Below are positions 39,873 to 47,976 of a stretch of DNA of 64,000 bases, one piece after another. A model generated the notes under the pieces. The model was given only the letters and a program-made list of their open reading frames with translations. It did no database searches and was not told where the DNA came from. How positions within the stretch are numbered: position 1 is the first letter of the stretch; each line of letters begins with the position of its first letter. Source of the DNA: an uncultured Parabacteroides sp. (GTDB taxonomy: Bacteria > Bacteroidota > Bacteroidia > Bacteroidales > Tannerellaceae); assembly GCF_905196875.1 (NCBI RefSeq), contig NZ_CAJJWO010000015.1:1-64000 (forward strand), in the 5' to 3' direction. Made by a program: the position numbers and the translations under genes.

Positions 39873-41111
39873 TTACTTCGTATCTACTGTACGAGGTTTT
39901 CCATCTTTAAACAATAAGTATTCAAGTGTATGATAACCACGGATACCCTGTGCAGCTTCAATAGCTTCATCGCTAGCACCATCACTCCATTCCATATCAT
40001 CCCATTTTTGATCTTTTAATACCTGTACAATGCCGTTCTGGTCTAAAGGCCAGCTATCCATGTTAGGATCTAAGTTTTCTACGCCAACCGGACCGAATAA
40101 AAATGCTTCACTCTTTTCCCATGGTTCACGTGCTGTAATCCAAGCTTCACATCCTTTTTGGAAGTTGATGTCTGAAGGAGCGTCTTTGAATGCTTGAACG
40201 GCAGCTAACAAAGCTTTGTTCTTTGTTTCCAAATCTTTATAAGTCGGCATCACAACGGCATCAGCAAACTGACTTACAACGGATGCCATTTGTTTGTCAT
40301 ATTTGGAATCGCTCAATTCATTTGATACAAAAGGCAGTAATTCATTTTTTAGTGTATTAGCTAACTCGTTACATGCATTCATCGCAGCAACAGATTCTTC
40401 GCTGTCGATATTGTTACGGAACGGCTGAGGGATACTCTGAATGGTCTTGGCTGCATTAAATATCAGTTCTTTGATCTTTTCGTCTAAATCTGAATCAACA
40501 GAGGCTACTAACTTAGAAAATGAATTTTCGTGAATATCTCCTTCGTCGTCGAAATCTTTGTAGGAAGCGAAAGCATTTAAATTTTCATTCACTTTCTTTA
40601 CATCGTTATCATCGATCCGTCCATAATAGGTGTTACGGATAGAGAAAATGTTATTCGTATAATCGTCACGTGAGTGCCAACTATACCATGATTCAACCGC
40701 ATATATTCCGCCTTCTTTATCACCTCCAGTATATTTATCATACGGATCCTTAATCTTAGCCGTACCTACTTCGTTGGCTATGTTCCACATACCATTTTGA
40801 ACCATTTCTTCAATACAAGCTTTTGGACTGTTATAAGTGCCACCTGTCTGATCTTTGAATTGAGTTAGAAACGATCCTTTGCCATTGTAATCAACTGACC
40901 AATATTTGTACAAATCTGTTGCGTCCTTGTCCAATAAAAGGGCAACATTATACATATAATTTCCCCATGCACTGGCATTTTCAGCCGTATAATCTAAATC
41001 TTCCGGAGTATCTATTACATCCGGTTTTGGGTCGTCATCTGAGCACGAACTCATAGAAAATGCCATACACAGTGATAAGGCAGCCAAATAAAATAAATTT
41101 TTTTTCTTCAT
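39873..41111 (-). CDS. Imelysin-family (IrpA-like) iron-uptake lipoprotein
   Basis: A 412-aa lipoprotein (lipobox SMSSC). Imelysin signatures are the C-terminal GYHTLEYLLF (GxHxxE metal motif) and the AWITAREPWEKSEAFLFGPV block (about residues 320-340), plus LDPNMDSWPLD. The fold is a helical bundle that carries the putative iron site. Imelysin proteins are periplasmic or surface iron-uptake components, often with a DUF1111 di-heme protein, which is encoded next here. A barrel gene lies 34 bp upstream. The order barrel-imelysin-DUF1111-barrel-cytochrome reads as an envelope iron acquisition system. Confidence 0.9.
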   Translation of the reverse strand: MKKKNLFYLAALSLCMAFSMSSCSDDDPKPDVIDTPEDLDYTAENASAWGNYMYNVALLLDKDATDLYKYWSVDYNGKGSFLTQFKDQTGGTYNSPKACIEEMVQNGMWNIANEVGTAKIKDPYDKYTGGDKEGGIYAVESWYSWHSRDDYTNNIFSIRNTYYGRIDDNDVKKVNENLNAFASYKDFDDEGDIHENSFSKLVASVDSDLDEKIKELIFNAAKTIQSIPQPFRNNIDSEESVAAMNACNELANTLKNELLPFVSNELSDSKYDKQMASVVSQFADAVVMPTYKDLETKNKALLAAVQAFKDAPSDINFQKGCEAWITAREPWEKSEAFLFGPVGVENLDPNMDSWPLDQNGIVQVLKDQKWDDMEWSDGASDEAIEAAQGIRGYHTLEYLLFKDGKPRTVDTK

Positions 41112-41145
41112 TTTCGTATAAATTAGTTATTTCTATTATTCTCTT

Positions 41146-42474
41146 TTATTTATTTAGGAACCAACCGACATAGGCGATTGCCAGACTGAACTCGTTTTCA
41201 CTATTATAATTGCCGTCACCAATTTTTCGTGCAGTGTAATCAGCTTTGAAAACCAGATTTGGCAGTGCATACCAGTTAGCACCGACTGTCCACATACTGA
41301 CCTTGTTTCGTAAATCCATAGTCAAATGGCCTTCGCCCTCTTCCTGTGGATTATAGTATTCGTAACGAACAAATGGATAGATCACCGGAACATTTTTGTT
41401 CTCCTTACAAATCGAGTGAAGATTAAATCCGACCTCACCACCATAACTAACAGCACGCTTGGCGATTGGTGTGGTCTTTGAGTAAGGGGAAAGTCCTGAC
41501 AATTTGTTGTTAACCTCACTCAGTTTTACAGTGTTACTCAAATTACCGTAAATCATGTTTGCACGAGCTACTACATATTTGTTTTTATACTGAAAATCGG
41601 CACTATAAATACGCAAAGGAATCTTTCCGATATTGGAATAGTCTTTTTGTTTGTCAGAGTTAGAGCCTGTATTACGGCAATAATAGAATGAACCACCTAC
41701 TTTTAGTCCTGGTATGCCAAGATAATTCAGGCGTGCTACATAACCTGGTGATGTGAAATTATCTGTTTCGAAAATTCCCTGTTTACCACTTGCAACCCAA
41801 GTGTTACGGTCGAATCCATTGGCGTTCAATCCAGCCACAACCAACGCTTGATAATTAAATCGTGTATAATCACGTCCGAAAGTACCGAACACCTCAATAC
41901 CGGTTTCATGCCATGTAGAAGGAAGTAGAGTAGTTTCTCCTTCGGGACGGGAAGTCCCGAAAAAATTGATTGGCTCATGGTGTTCGTTTGTCAAACCGAC
42001 TGGCACAATTAAATGTCCTGCACGAAAGTTGACTCCCGGATGAATAAGACGCGTGATATGAAATTGTTCAAGTGCGACTTCGCCGCCTTTTTCAATTTCT
42101 GTTTCATATTCTCCGTTTTCTGTATTTTCAATTTCATAAGCAGTACCTGTTCCACCAGCTTCAAATTCAATTTCAGCACCTAAAATCCATTTAGAATTGA
42201 ATTTGTAGTCGAAAGCTAAAACGAATCGTGGGATTGAAATCGAGTTGCGATGATCTTTTGTGTTTCCGGTTCCTTTACCTGTAAAGCGATTAGTTCCATA
42301 ATCCATAAAATTCGCCAAAATCTCTCCATAACCACCGAAGCGGAATTTGTCATAACCGTTAGCATAAATCTCTGCTGATTTTTCTACGGCTGTTGATGTT
42401 TCTTCATTTTGTGCGAAGGCTGTTACACAAGAGCCAAGTAGAGTGATAGCTAATAGATTTGTTAATTTTCTCAT
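41146..42474 (-). CDS. Outer-membrane barrel protein heading the iron-type operon
   Basis: A 442-aa barrel with signal peptide (ends ...VTAFAQ). Features include KFRFGGYGEILANFMDY, ISIPRFVLAFDYKFNSKWILGAEIEFE, LEQFHITRLIHPGVNFRAGHLIVPVGLTNEHHEP, GFNLH and terminal SLAIAYVGWFLNK. The 'R-G-L-VP-G-x-x-NE-HEP' pattern is common in Bacteroidetes porins found beside imelysin genes. The His-rich loop (NEHHEP) might contact metal. A good promoter (TTG, 20-nt spacer, TAATTTTG) lies about 20-50 bp upstream, with a 16-bp dyad further out. Confidence 0.82.
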   Translation of the reverse strand: MRKLTNLLAITLLGSCVTAFAQNEETSTAVEKSAEIYANGYDKFRFGGYGEILANFMDYGTNRFTGKGTGNTKDHRNSISIPRFVLAFDYKFNSKWILGAEIEFEAGGTGTAYEIENTENGEYETEIEKGGEVALEQFHITRLIHPGVNFRAGHLIVPVGLTNEHHEPINFFGTSRPEGETTLLPSTWHETGIEVFGTFGRDYTRFNYQALVVAGLNANGFDRNTWVASGKQGIFETDNFTSPGYVARLNYLGIPGLKVGGSFYYCRNTGSNSDKQKDYSNIGKIPLRIYSADFQYKNKYVVARANMIYGNLSNTVKLSEVNNKLSGLSPYSKTTPIAKRAVSYGGEVGFNLHSICKENKNVPVIYPFVRYEYYNPQEEGEGHLTMDLRNKVSMWTVGANWYALPNLVFKADYTARKIGDGNYNSENEFSLAIAYVGWFLNK

Positions 42475-42493
42475 TGCCTTTTTTAATTTTTGG

Positions 42494-42524
42494 CAAAATT
42501 AGAGTAGTTGCGAAGTGTGTGCAA
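42494..42524 (-). promoter_or_regulatory. Promoter of the iron-type operon
   Basis: On the minus strand TTG (plus 42522-42524), a 20-nt spacer and TAATTTTG (plus 42494-42501) match the Bacteroidetes -33/-7 pattern. Confidence 0.65.
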
Positions 42525-42531
42525 TCGCGTA

Positions 42532-42571
42532 TTGTAGGTAAAAAACGATCAATCTTACCTATTTGTAGGTA
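42532..42571. promoter_or_regulatory. Candidate metal- or redox-responsive operator
   Basis: TACCTATTTGTAGGTA (42556-42571) is a perfect 6+6 bp dyad with a 4-nt core. A further TTGTAGGTA lies 31 bp away (42532-42540), about three helical turns. Both are just upstream of the iron operon promoter. A near-identical dyad, TACCTATAATCAGGTA, precedes the CDF exporter at 46831. Confidence 0.55.
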
Positions 42572-42737
42572 TTTGAATTGATTTTTGTCACCAAATACTC
42601 ATTAGTTGGTAATAATATGTACAAAAACAAAACCACTTCAATAGTATCCTTCCTATTATTATTTGTTTCTTTGTATAAAATGAGAATTCATTCAACATCT
42701 ATTCTTTAAACATTCAATAACAGTCATTCTTTAATCG

Positions 42738-42783
42738 TTCGATAACTGTCGAATGCGTGCGTCTTTACGTGCTTTTACCTTTG
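42738..42783 (+). promoter_or_regulatory. Promoter and dyad of twin RNA 1
   Basis: TACCTTTG at 42776-42783 is a consensus -7 element; the -33 region is weak. TTCGATAACTGTCGAA (42738-42753, 5+6+5 dyad) lies around position -44 and could be an activator site. Confidence 0.55.
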
Positions 42784-42787
42784 TCGC

Positions 42788-42950
42788 ATCAATTAAGTTT
42801 TACTATTAGTATAATCGTTCGGCCAAAACCCGATTTGTTGATTTTTATGTACACCTATTATTTAAGGTAAATACCCGTGAAAGGGATTTTTTATTGGTTG
42901 TCCCTTTCATATATAAAACTGAGTCATCCTGTGAAGAATGGCTCTTTTTT
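42788..42950 (+). ncRNA. Paralogous structured small RNA 1
   Basis: A predicted ~160-nt transcript with no ORF. Parts: 5' block ACTATTAGTATAATCG (42802-42817), CAAAACC (42824-42830), a hairpin TGAAAGGGA / TCCCTTTCA (42878-42886 with 42901-42909) with loop TTTTTTATTGGTTG, then a terminator hairpin GAGTCAT / ATGGCTC enclosing CCTGTGAAGA and ending in TTTTTT. RNA 2 has the same blocks at the same order and spacing, but with different, compensated stem sequences. The start is estimated from the promoter and may be off by a few bases. Confidence 0.75.
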
Positions 42951-43029
42951 GTTTATCAAAGAAACCTATTTTCGCAATTATAACACATAATAGGTAGCTG
43001 AAGCCTTTCTTTTTACTATATAATAGGTA

Positions 43030-43060
43030 TTGTGTACTCCCCTTGACACCTCTATCTTTG
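43030..43060 (+). promoter_or_regulatory. Promoter of twin RNA 2
   Basis: TTG (43030-43032), a 20-nt spacer and TATCTTTG (43053-43060) match the Bacteroidetes pattern. Two TAATAGGTA copies (42988-42996, 43021-43029) lie 33 bp apart, the second abutting the -33 element. Confidence 0.65.
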
Positions 43061-43066
43061 CAACAT

Positions 43067-43216
43067 AGAAAAGTAACACTATTAGTATAATCGCTATATC
43101 AAAACCTTTTGCTAATTATGTAAGCATATAAGATGATTAAACGTATGTCGGAATGTTTTTATTGGTTGTTTCCGACATAAAAAAGGAACTCGCCTGTGAA
43201 GGATGGTTCCTTTTTT
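43067..43216 (+). ncRNA. Paralogous structured small RNA 2
   Basis: A predicted ~150-nt transcript homologous to RNA 1. It keeps ACTATTAGTATAATCG (43078-43093) and CAAAACC (43100-43106, same 22-nt offset), then a 10-bp hairpin TATGTCGGAA / TTCCGACATA (43144-43153 with 43170-43179) with loop TGTTTTTATTGGTTGT, and a terminator GGAAC / GTTCC enclosing CCTGTGAAGGATG and followed by TTTTTT. Loop sequences are conserved while both arms of each stem changed together, which is evidence for a conserved RNA structure. Confidence 0.78.
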
Positions 43217-43372
43217 ATTTTTTTGATGTTATTTATGAACCTTCCTGTTTGATACCTATATCAGGCGATAAGCCACAATATATCTGCCGTTTTAGTAACT
43301 ATTTGTAGGGATTTTGACCGTTGGGAATACATGATGTATTTACTGATTGTTTCGCATGACATATAAATAACG

Positions 43373-43380
43373 TACCTTTG
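43373..43380 (+). promoter_or_regulatory. pflB: -7 element of pflB
   Basis: TACCTTTG, 34 bp before the ATG, giving a leader of about 25 nt. Between RNA 2 and this site the DNA shows only AT-rich sequence and one TACCTA (43253-43258). Confidence 0.6.
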
Positions 43381-43414
43381 CATCGAAATTAAAACCGAAG
43401 AAAACAAAATAGGT

Positions 43415-45655
43415 ATGAAGTTTGAAAACGAGAACTGGGCGCAGTTCAAAGGCGAGATTTGGAAGAGAGAGATTAATGTAAGGGATTTTATCCAGAACAA
43501 CTACAAACCTTATGAAGGGGACGACACTTTCTTGAAAGACTCCTCGGACAAGACGAAGAAAGTTTGGGATAAATTGACCGAAATGTTTAAGGTAGAAAGG
43601 GAAAAGGGTGTTTACGACGCTGAAACAAAATATCCTCAAGGTATAGATACTTACGGGCCAGGTTATATTGACAAAGAAAACGAAGTAATTGTCGGCCTGC
43701 AAACCGATGCCCCTCTGAAACGTGGTATTTACCCGAAATGCGGAACACGTATGGTGGAAAACAGCCTGGAAGCTTACGGCTACAAGCTCGATCCGATGAC
43801 AAAAGAAATTTTCACTAAATATAGAAAGACACATAACGAAGGCGTATTCTCCGCTTATACGGATGAAATGGTTGCCGCACGCCGTTCCGCTATTATCACC
43901 GGGCTGCCGGATGCTTACGGACGCGGACGTATCATCGGTGACTACCGCCGTGTAGCCCTTTACGGTACGGAAATCCTGATCGCTGAAAAGAAACATTATC
44001 TGAAAAGACTCGATATACAGGAACTGACCGAAGAAATCATTCAGAGCCGTGAAGAGATATCCGAACAGATCAAGGCACTGAAAGCCTTCGAAAAGATGTG
44101 TGCCGGCTATGGCTTCGATGTTACGAAACCGGCTAAGGATGCACGTGAAGCGGTTCAGTTCGTATACCTGGGGTATCTGGCTGCGGTGAAAGACCAGGAC
44201 GGTGCGGCCATGTCATTGGGACGCACTTCTACTTTCCTCGACATATATATTGAAAAAGATATCCGCGAAGGCAAACTGACGGAAGAAGAGGCGCAGGAGT
44301 TGATCGACCAGTTTATTATCAAACTGCGTATCGTTCGTTTCCTTCGTACGCCGGAATATAACGACCTGTTCTCAGGCGATCCTGTTTGGGTGACAGAATC
44401 TCTGGGCGGACAGGGTGTCGATGGCCGTTCATTGGTGACGAAAACATCTTACCGTTACCTGCATACATTATATAACCTCGGCCCGGCACCGGAACCCAAC
44501 TTGACGGTTCTGTGGTTCAATAACGCTCCTGAAAACTGGAAACGTTTCTGTGCGAAGGTATCCATCGATACTTCGGCTATCCAGTATGAGAATGACGACC
44601 TGATGCGTCCCGATTATGGCGACGACTATGGTATCGCCTGCTGCGTATCGCCGATGAAGATCGGTAAGCAGATGCAGTATTTCGGTGCACGAGCCAACCT
44701 GGCTAAATGTCTGTTGTATGCCATCAACGGTGGCCGTGACGAAAGATCGGGTGCACAGGTAGCTCCGAAATTCGAGCCGATCACCAGCGAATACCTGGAT
44801 TACAACGAAGTGATGGAAAAATATGAGCAGATGATGCGCTGGCTGGCTAAGGTCTATGTGAACGCACTGAAGATCATCCATTACATGCACGATAAATATG
44901 CTTACGAAGCATTCGAGATGGCTTTGCATGACGGCTCTGTGGAACGTATTCGCGCCACAGGTATTGCCGGCCTTTCTATCGTGGCAGACTCGTTGGCCGC
45001 TATTCGCGATACAAAAGTAAAAGTGATCCGCGACGAACGTGGCCTGGCTGTCGATTTCGAACGCGAAGGCGATTATGTTCCTTTCGGTAACAACGACGAC
45101 CGTACCGACAGTATCGCTGTCGACATCACTGAAAAGTTCATGGAATATTTGCGCCAGCACCAGACATACCGTAATGCGACTCCGACACAGTCTATCCTGA
45201 CCATTACCTCCAATGTGGTATACGGAAAGAAGACGGGGGCCACTCCCGACGGTCGCGAAGGCGGTACGCCGTTTGCTCCGGGTGCCAACCCAATGAACGG
45301 ACGCGATACGAAAGGGGCTATCGCTGCACTGGCATCTGTAGCCAAACTGCCTTTCCAGCATGCACACGACGGTATCTCTTATACCTTTGCCGTATCTCCT
45401 GCAACGCTGGGTAAGGAACGTGATATTCAGATCGCCAATATGGTTGGCCTGCTGGACGGTTACTTTACTCCTGACGGTGGACAGCATCTGAATGTCAACG
45501 TATTCGACAAGGAACTGTTGCTCGATGCCATGGATCATCCGGAAAACTATCCGCAGTTGACGATCCGTGTATCCGGTTATGCGGTAAACTTTGTGAAGTT
45601 GACACGCGAACAGCAGTTGGATGTAATTTCAAGAACAATCAATCACTCTTTATAA
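43415..45655 (+). CDS. pflB: Formate acetyltransferase (pyruvate formate-lyase)
   Basis: A 746-aa glycyl-radical enzyme, the normal length. It converts pyruvate and CoA to acetyl-CoA and formate in the cytoplasm under anaerobic conditions. Diagnostic residues: the adjacent active-site cysteines in GIACCVSPM (about residues 408-416) and the radical glycine in RVSGYAVNF (about residues 720-728) near the C-terminus. Other family blocks are PKCGTRMVEN, GLPDAYGRGRIIGDYRR, SLGGQGVDG and TPDGREGGTPFAPGANPMNGRD cut at its centre. It is followed by a hairpin and then pflA. It lies directly after the twin RNAs, which end at terminators and so are separate transcripts. Confidence 0.97.
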   Translation: MKFENENWAQFKGEIWKREINVRDFIQNNYKPYEGDDTFLKDSSDKTKKVWDKLTEMFKVEREKGVYDAETKYPQGIDTYGPGYIDKENEVIVGLQTDAPLKRGIYPKCGTRMVENSLEAYGYKLDPMTKEIFTKYRKTHNEGVFSAYTDEMVAARRSAIITGLPDAYGRGRIIGDYRRVALYGTEILIAEKKHYLKRLDIQELTEEIIQSREEISEQIKALKAFEKMCAGYGFDVTKPAKDAREAVQFVYLGYLAAVKDQDGAAMSLGRTSTFLDIYIEKDIREGKLTEEEAQELIDQFIIKLRIVRFLRTPEYNDLFSGDPVWVTESLGGQGVDGRSLVTKTSYRYLHTLYNLGPAPEPNLTVLWFNNAPENWKRFCAKVSIDTSAIQYENDDLMRPDYGDDYGIACCVSPMKIGKQMQYFGARANLAKCLLYAINGGRDERSGAQVAPKFEPITSEYLDYNEVMEKYEQMMRWLAKVYVNALKIIHYMHDKYAYEAFEMALHDGSVERIRATGIAGLSIVADSLAAIRDTKVKVIRDERGLAVDFEREGDYVPFGNNDDRTDSIAVDITEKFMEYLRQHQTYRNATPTQSILTITSNVVYGKKTGATPDGREGGTPFAPGANPMNGRDTKGAIAALASVAKLPFQHAHDGISYTFAVSPATLGKERDIQIANMVGLLDGYFTPDGGQHLNVNVFDKELLLDAMDHPENYPQLTIRVSGYAVNFVKLTREQQLDVISRTINHSL

Positions 45656-45674
45656 AGATTAATGAAAAGAAGCT

Positions 45675-45703
45675 CCGGTTCCCGTGTCTGACGCGGGAAT
45701 CGG
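45675..45703 (+). repeat. Intercistronic hairpin between pflB and pflA (REP-like)
   Basis: A 12-bp imperfect stem CCGGTTCCCGTG / CGCGGGAATCGG with a 5-nt loop TCTGA. It resembles the hairpin at 24028-24044. It ends 16 bp before the pflA start and could stabilise pflB mRNA or lower pflA expression. Confidence 0.55.
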
Positions 45704-45719
45704 TTGGCTTTTAAGATAT

Positions 45720-46445
45720 ATGCTTACAGGGAAAATTCATTCTTTAGAAAGTTTTGGGACTGTGGATGGTCCCGGGATACGTTTTGTTGTCTTTATGCAA
45801 GGTTGTCCGCTCCGTTGCCTGTATTGTCATAACCCGGATACCTGGGACAGTAAAGGAGGTGCTAAATATCGGATGACACCGGACGAGTTGCTGGCGGAAG
45901 TGTTGCGGTACAAGAATTTCATTGCTAAGGGTGGCGTAACCGTTACCGGGGGAGAACCCTTGTTGCAGGCCGAATTCCTTACTGAGTTTTTCCGTCTTTG
46001 CCGGGAGGAAGGTATTCATACGGCATTGGATACATCCGGCTATATCTGTACCCCGAAAGCGCTGGAAGTACTTGAACAGGTCGACCTGGTATTGCTGGAT
46101 ATAAAAACGATCGATCCCGAATTACACCCCCGTCTGACGGCTGTAAAGCTGGATAATACATTACGTTTCCTGGATGAGTTGGAGAAGCGCGGTATTCCTG
46201 TGTGGATTCGTCACGTCATTGTTCCCGGACTGACTGATAATAATGAGGCCTTAGACAAACTTGCCGGATATATCAGTCGATATAAGGTGGTTCAGAAAGC
46301 AGAACTTCTGCCTTATCATACGATGGGCGCGTATAAATATGAAGCGCAAGGAATAGATTATAAACTAAAGGACGTAGAGCCCCTGTCTGCCGAACGTCTG
46401 GCAAATGCAAAAGAGATATTTAAGAAACATAGTATCACTGTGTGA
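45720..46445 (+). CDS. pflA: Pyruvate formate-lyase activating enzyme
   Basis: A 241-aa radical SAM enzyme. I choose the ATG at 45720 (MLTGKIHSLESFGTVDGPG), which is the usual N-terminus; the frame from 45684 passes through the hairpin. The 4Fe-4S motif CPLRCLYCHNPDTW (C-x3-C-x2-C) is near residue 30, followed by GGVTVTGGEPLLQAEF, ALDTSGY and LLDIKTIDPE. It abstracts a hydrogen from the PflB glycine to make the radical. Its stop codon is 2 bp from the stop of the convergent small lipoprotein gene. Confidence 0.97.
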   Translation: MLTGKIHSLESFGTVDGPGIRFVVFMQGCPLRCLYCHNPDTWDSKGGAKYRMTPDELLAEVLRYKNFIAKGGVTVTGGEPLLQAEFLTEFFRLCREEGIHTALDTSGYICTPKALEVLEQVDLVLLDIKTIDPELHPRLTAVKLDNTLRFLDELEKRGIPVWIRHVIVPGLTDNNEALDKLAGYISRYKVVQKAELLPYHTMGAYKYEAQGIDYKLKDVEPLSAERLANAKEIFKKHSITV

Positions 46446-46447
46446 CC

Positions 46448-46753
46448 TTATTCAATCGGTTCCCTGTGGATTTTTACCGGTTGCCTGCGTATCTTATTGA
46501 CAATACGGACACTGTCGTTTTCGATACTCGTTACGTCTCCCTGGCAGTTGGTGAAATAGATGTAATTCCCCATATCCATAAATCGGTATACCTTACAGCC
46601 ATCGTGCTCAAACAGATACTCGACTTTGTAACTGGGATTGTTTTCTGGTGCCGATTTGGCGATGGGTGTTCCCGCCAGGCCACAGGCCGTGAAACCAACG
46701 ATATAAGACAATAGTGCACCTACCGAAAAGATGAAAAAACTGATCCTTCTCAT
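46448..46753 (-). CDS. Small DUF4884-like lipoprotein
   Basis: A 101-aa lipoprotein (lipobox GFTAC at about residues 20-24). The mature part contains YKVEYLFEHDGCKVYRFMDMG and NYIYFTNCQGDVTSIEND, the pattern I associate with DUF4884, with two conserved Cys that may pair. Function unknown. It is convergent with pflA with almost no gap, and its upstream side faces the CDF exporter gene. Confidence 0.8.
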   Translation of the reverse strand: MRRISFFIFSVGALLSYIVGFTACGLAGTPIAKSAPENNPSYKVEYLFEHDGCKVYRFMDMGNYIYFTNCQGDVTSIENDSVRIVNKIRRQPVKIHREPIE

Positions 46754-46830
46754 ATTCTTTTTCTTTTAGTTTACTTTGTCTCCAAAGGTAGCGAATTTCA
46801 AATATGCCACGCTACAACCGTGTGATATTT

Positions 46831-46846
46831 TACCTATAATCAGGTA
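46831..46846. promoter_or_regulatory. Candidate metal-responsive dyad upstream of the CDF exporter
   Basis: TACCTATAATCAGGTA is a 5+6+5 dyad, matching the 42556-42571 site at 13 of 16 positions. It is centred near -45 relative to a start predicted from the -7 element TAGCTTTG (46870-46877). Confidence 0.55.
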
Positions 46847-46913
46847 TATTTTTATTGCCCGGAAAAACATAGCTTTGTTTCATATTGTTACTCAAATAAA
46901 AGTAAGAACGAAT

Positions 46914-47819
46914 ATGGAACAACATCATCACGACCATCATCATCACGAAATAACCTCTTTGAATAAAGCTTTTATTATAGGTATTGCCTTGAACCTGGCG
47001 TTTGTCGTTGCTGAGTTTGCGGCAGGCTTCTGGTATAATTCGCTCGGTTTATTATCGGATGCCGGGCATAACCTGGGGGATGTGGCGAGCCTGGTGCTTG
47101 CCATGCTGGCTTTCCGGCTGGCGAAGGTTCATCCTACTTGTAAATATACGTATGGATATAAGAAAAGTACCGTTCTGGTATCCCTGTTGAATGCGGTTAT
47201 CTTGCTGGTGGCCGTCGGTATCATTATTGCCGAGAGTATAGGGAAGCTGCTTCATCCGCAACCGGTCGAAGGGGATGCCATTGCCTGGGTGGCCGGTATC
47301 GGAGTGGTTATAAATGCACTGACGGCCTGGCTTTTTATGAAGGATAAAGACAAGGATCTGAATGTAAAGGGAGCATACCTGCACATGGCGGCCGATGCGT
47401 TGGTTTCGATCGGTGTGGTTATCTCCGGTATCGTGATCGCTCATACGGGATGGTATATTATCGACCCGATCATCGGTCTATTGATCGCTATCGTCATTAT
47501 TGTTTCCACCTGGGGATTGCTACGCGATAGTATCCGGCTTTCGTTGGATGGCGTACCTGCGGGTACGAATATCGACAAGGTGGAAGAGGTGATTCATGGA
47601 GTGAATGGAGTAGAGGGAGTACATCACCTGCATATATGGGCGATCAGTACTACCGAAACGGCCCTTACCGCACATATCTCCATCTGTAATATTTCAGAAA
47701 TGGAACGTATCAAGCAGGAGATAAAACATGACCTTTTGCATGTCGGTATACAGCATGCCACACTCGAGTTTGAAACGTCCGGTATCCAGTGCGATGGGCG
47801 GTGTTGCTCAGATAAATAG
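46914..47819 (+). CDS. Cation diffusion facilitator metal exporter (CzcD/ZitB-like)
   Basis: A 301-aa inner-membrane exporter. The ATG at 46914 is used because the -7 element lies inside the longer frame. It opens with a His-rich metal-binding tail (MEQHHHDHHHHE) and has six membrane helices between about residues 18 and 215. The HD-HD transport site is in TM2 (LLSDAGHNLGDV) and TM5 (HMAADALVSIG). The C-terminal cytoplasmic domain (HHLHIWAISTTETALTAHI) ends with a Cys-rich tail (CDGRCCSDK). It exports Zn(II), Co(II) or similar ions by proton exchange. The upstream dyad is shared with the iron operon. Confidence 0.95.
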   Translation: MEQHHHDHHHHEITSLNKAFIIGIALNLAFVVAEFAAGFWYNSLGLLSDAGHNLGDVASLVLAMLAFRLAKVHPTCKYTYGYKKSTVLVSLLNAVILLVAVGIIIAESIGKLLHPQPVEGDAIAWVAGIGVVINALTAWLFMKDKDKDLNVKGAYLHMAADALVSIGVVISGIVIAHTGWYIIDPIIGLLIAIVIIVSTWGLLRDSIRLSLDGVPAGTNIDKVEEVIHGVNGVEGVHHLHIWAISTTETALTAHISICNISEMERIKQEIKHDLLHVGIQHATLEFETSGIQCDGRCCSDK

Positions 47820-47894
47820 CATCGGATTATAAACGTGATTTACTGATACTCAAAGATTTTGTCTATGAGCACATAAAACCTTTCGATTGGTTTT

Positions 47895-47928
47895 TTTGTT
47901 CTTACCTCAAATCGGCAACTTATCTTTG
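47895..47928 (+). promoter_or_regulatory. ahpC: Promoter of ahpC
   Basis: TTTG (47895-47898) and TATCTTTG (47921-47928), spaced as in Bacteroidetes promoters. The leader is about 40 nt. Confidence 0.65.
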
Positions 47929-47976
47929 CATCAGTAACAAAAACAAATAGTAATAACAATTAAAATAGTAAATTCA

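Noticed and set aside
44468..45538. Long antisense open frame (356 codons) inside pflB
   Set aside because: pflB is unmistakable on the other strand with its active-site residues; the antisense frame follows from its codon bias and has no recognisable domain.
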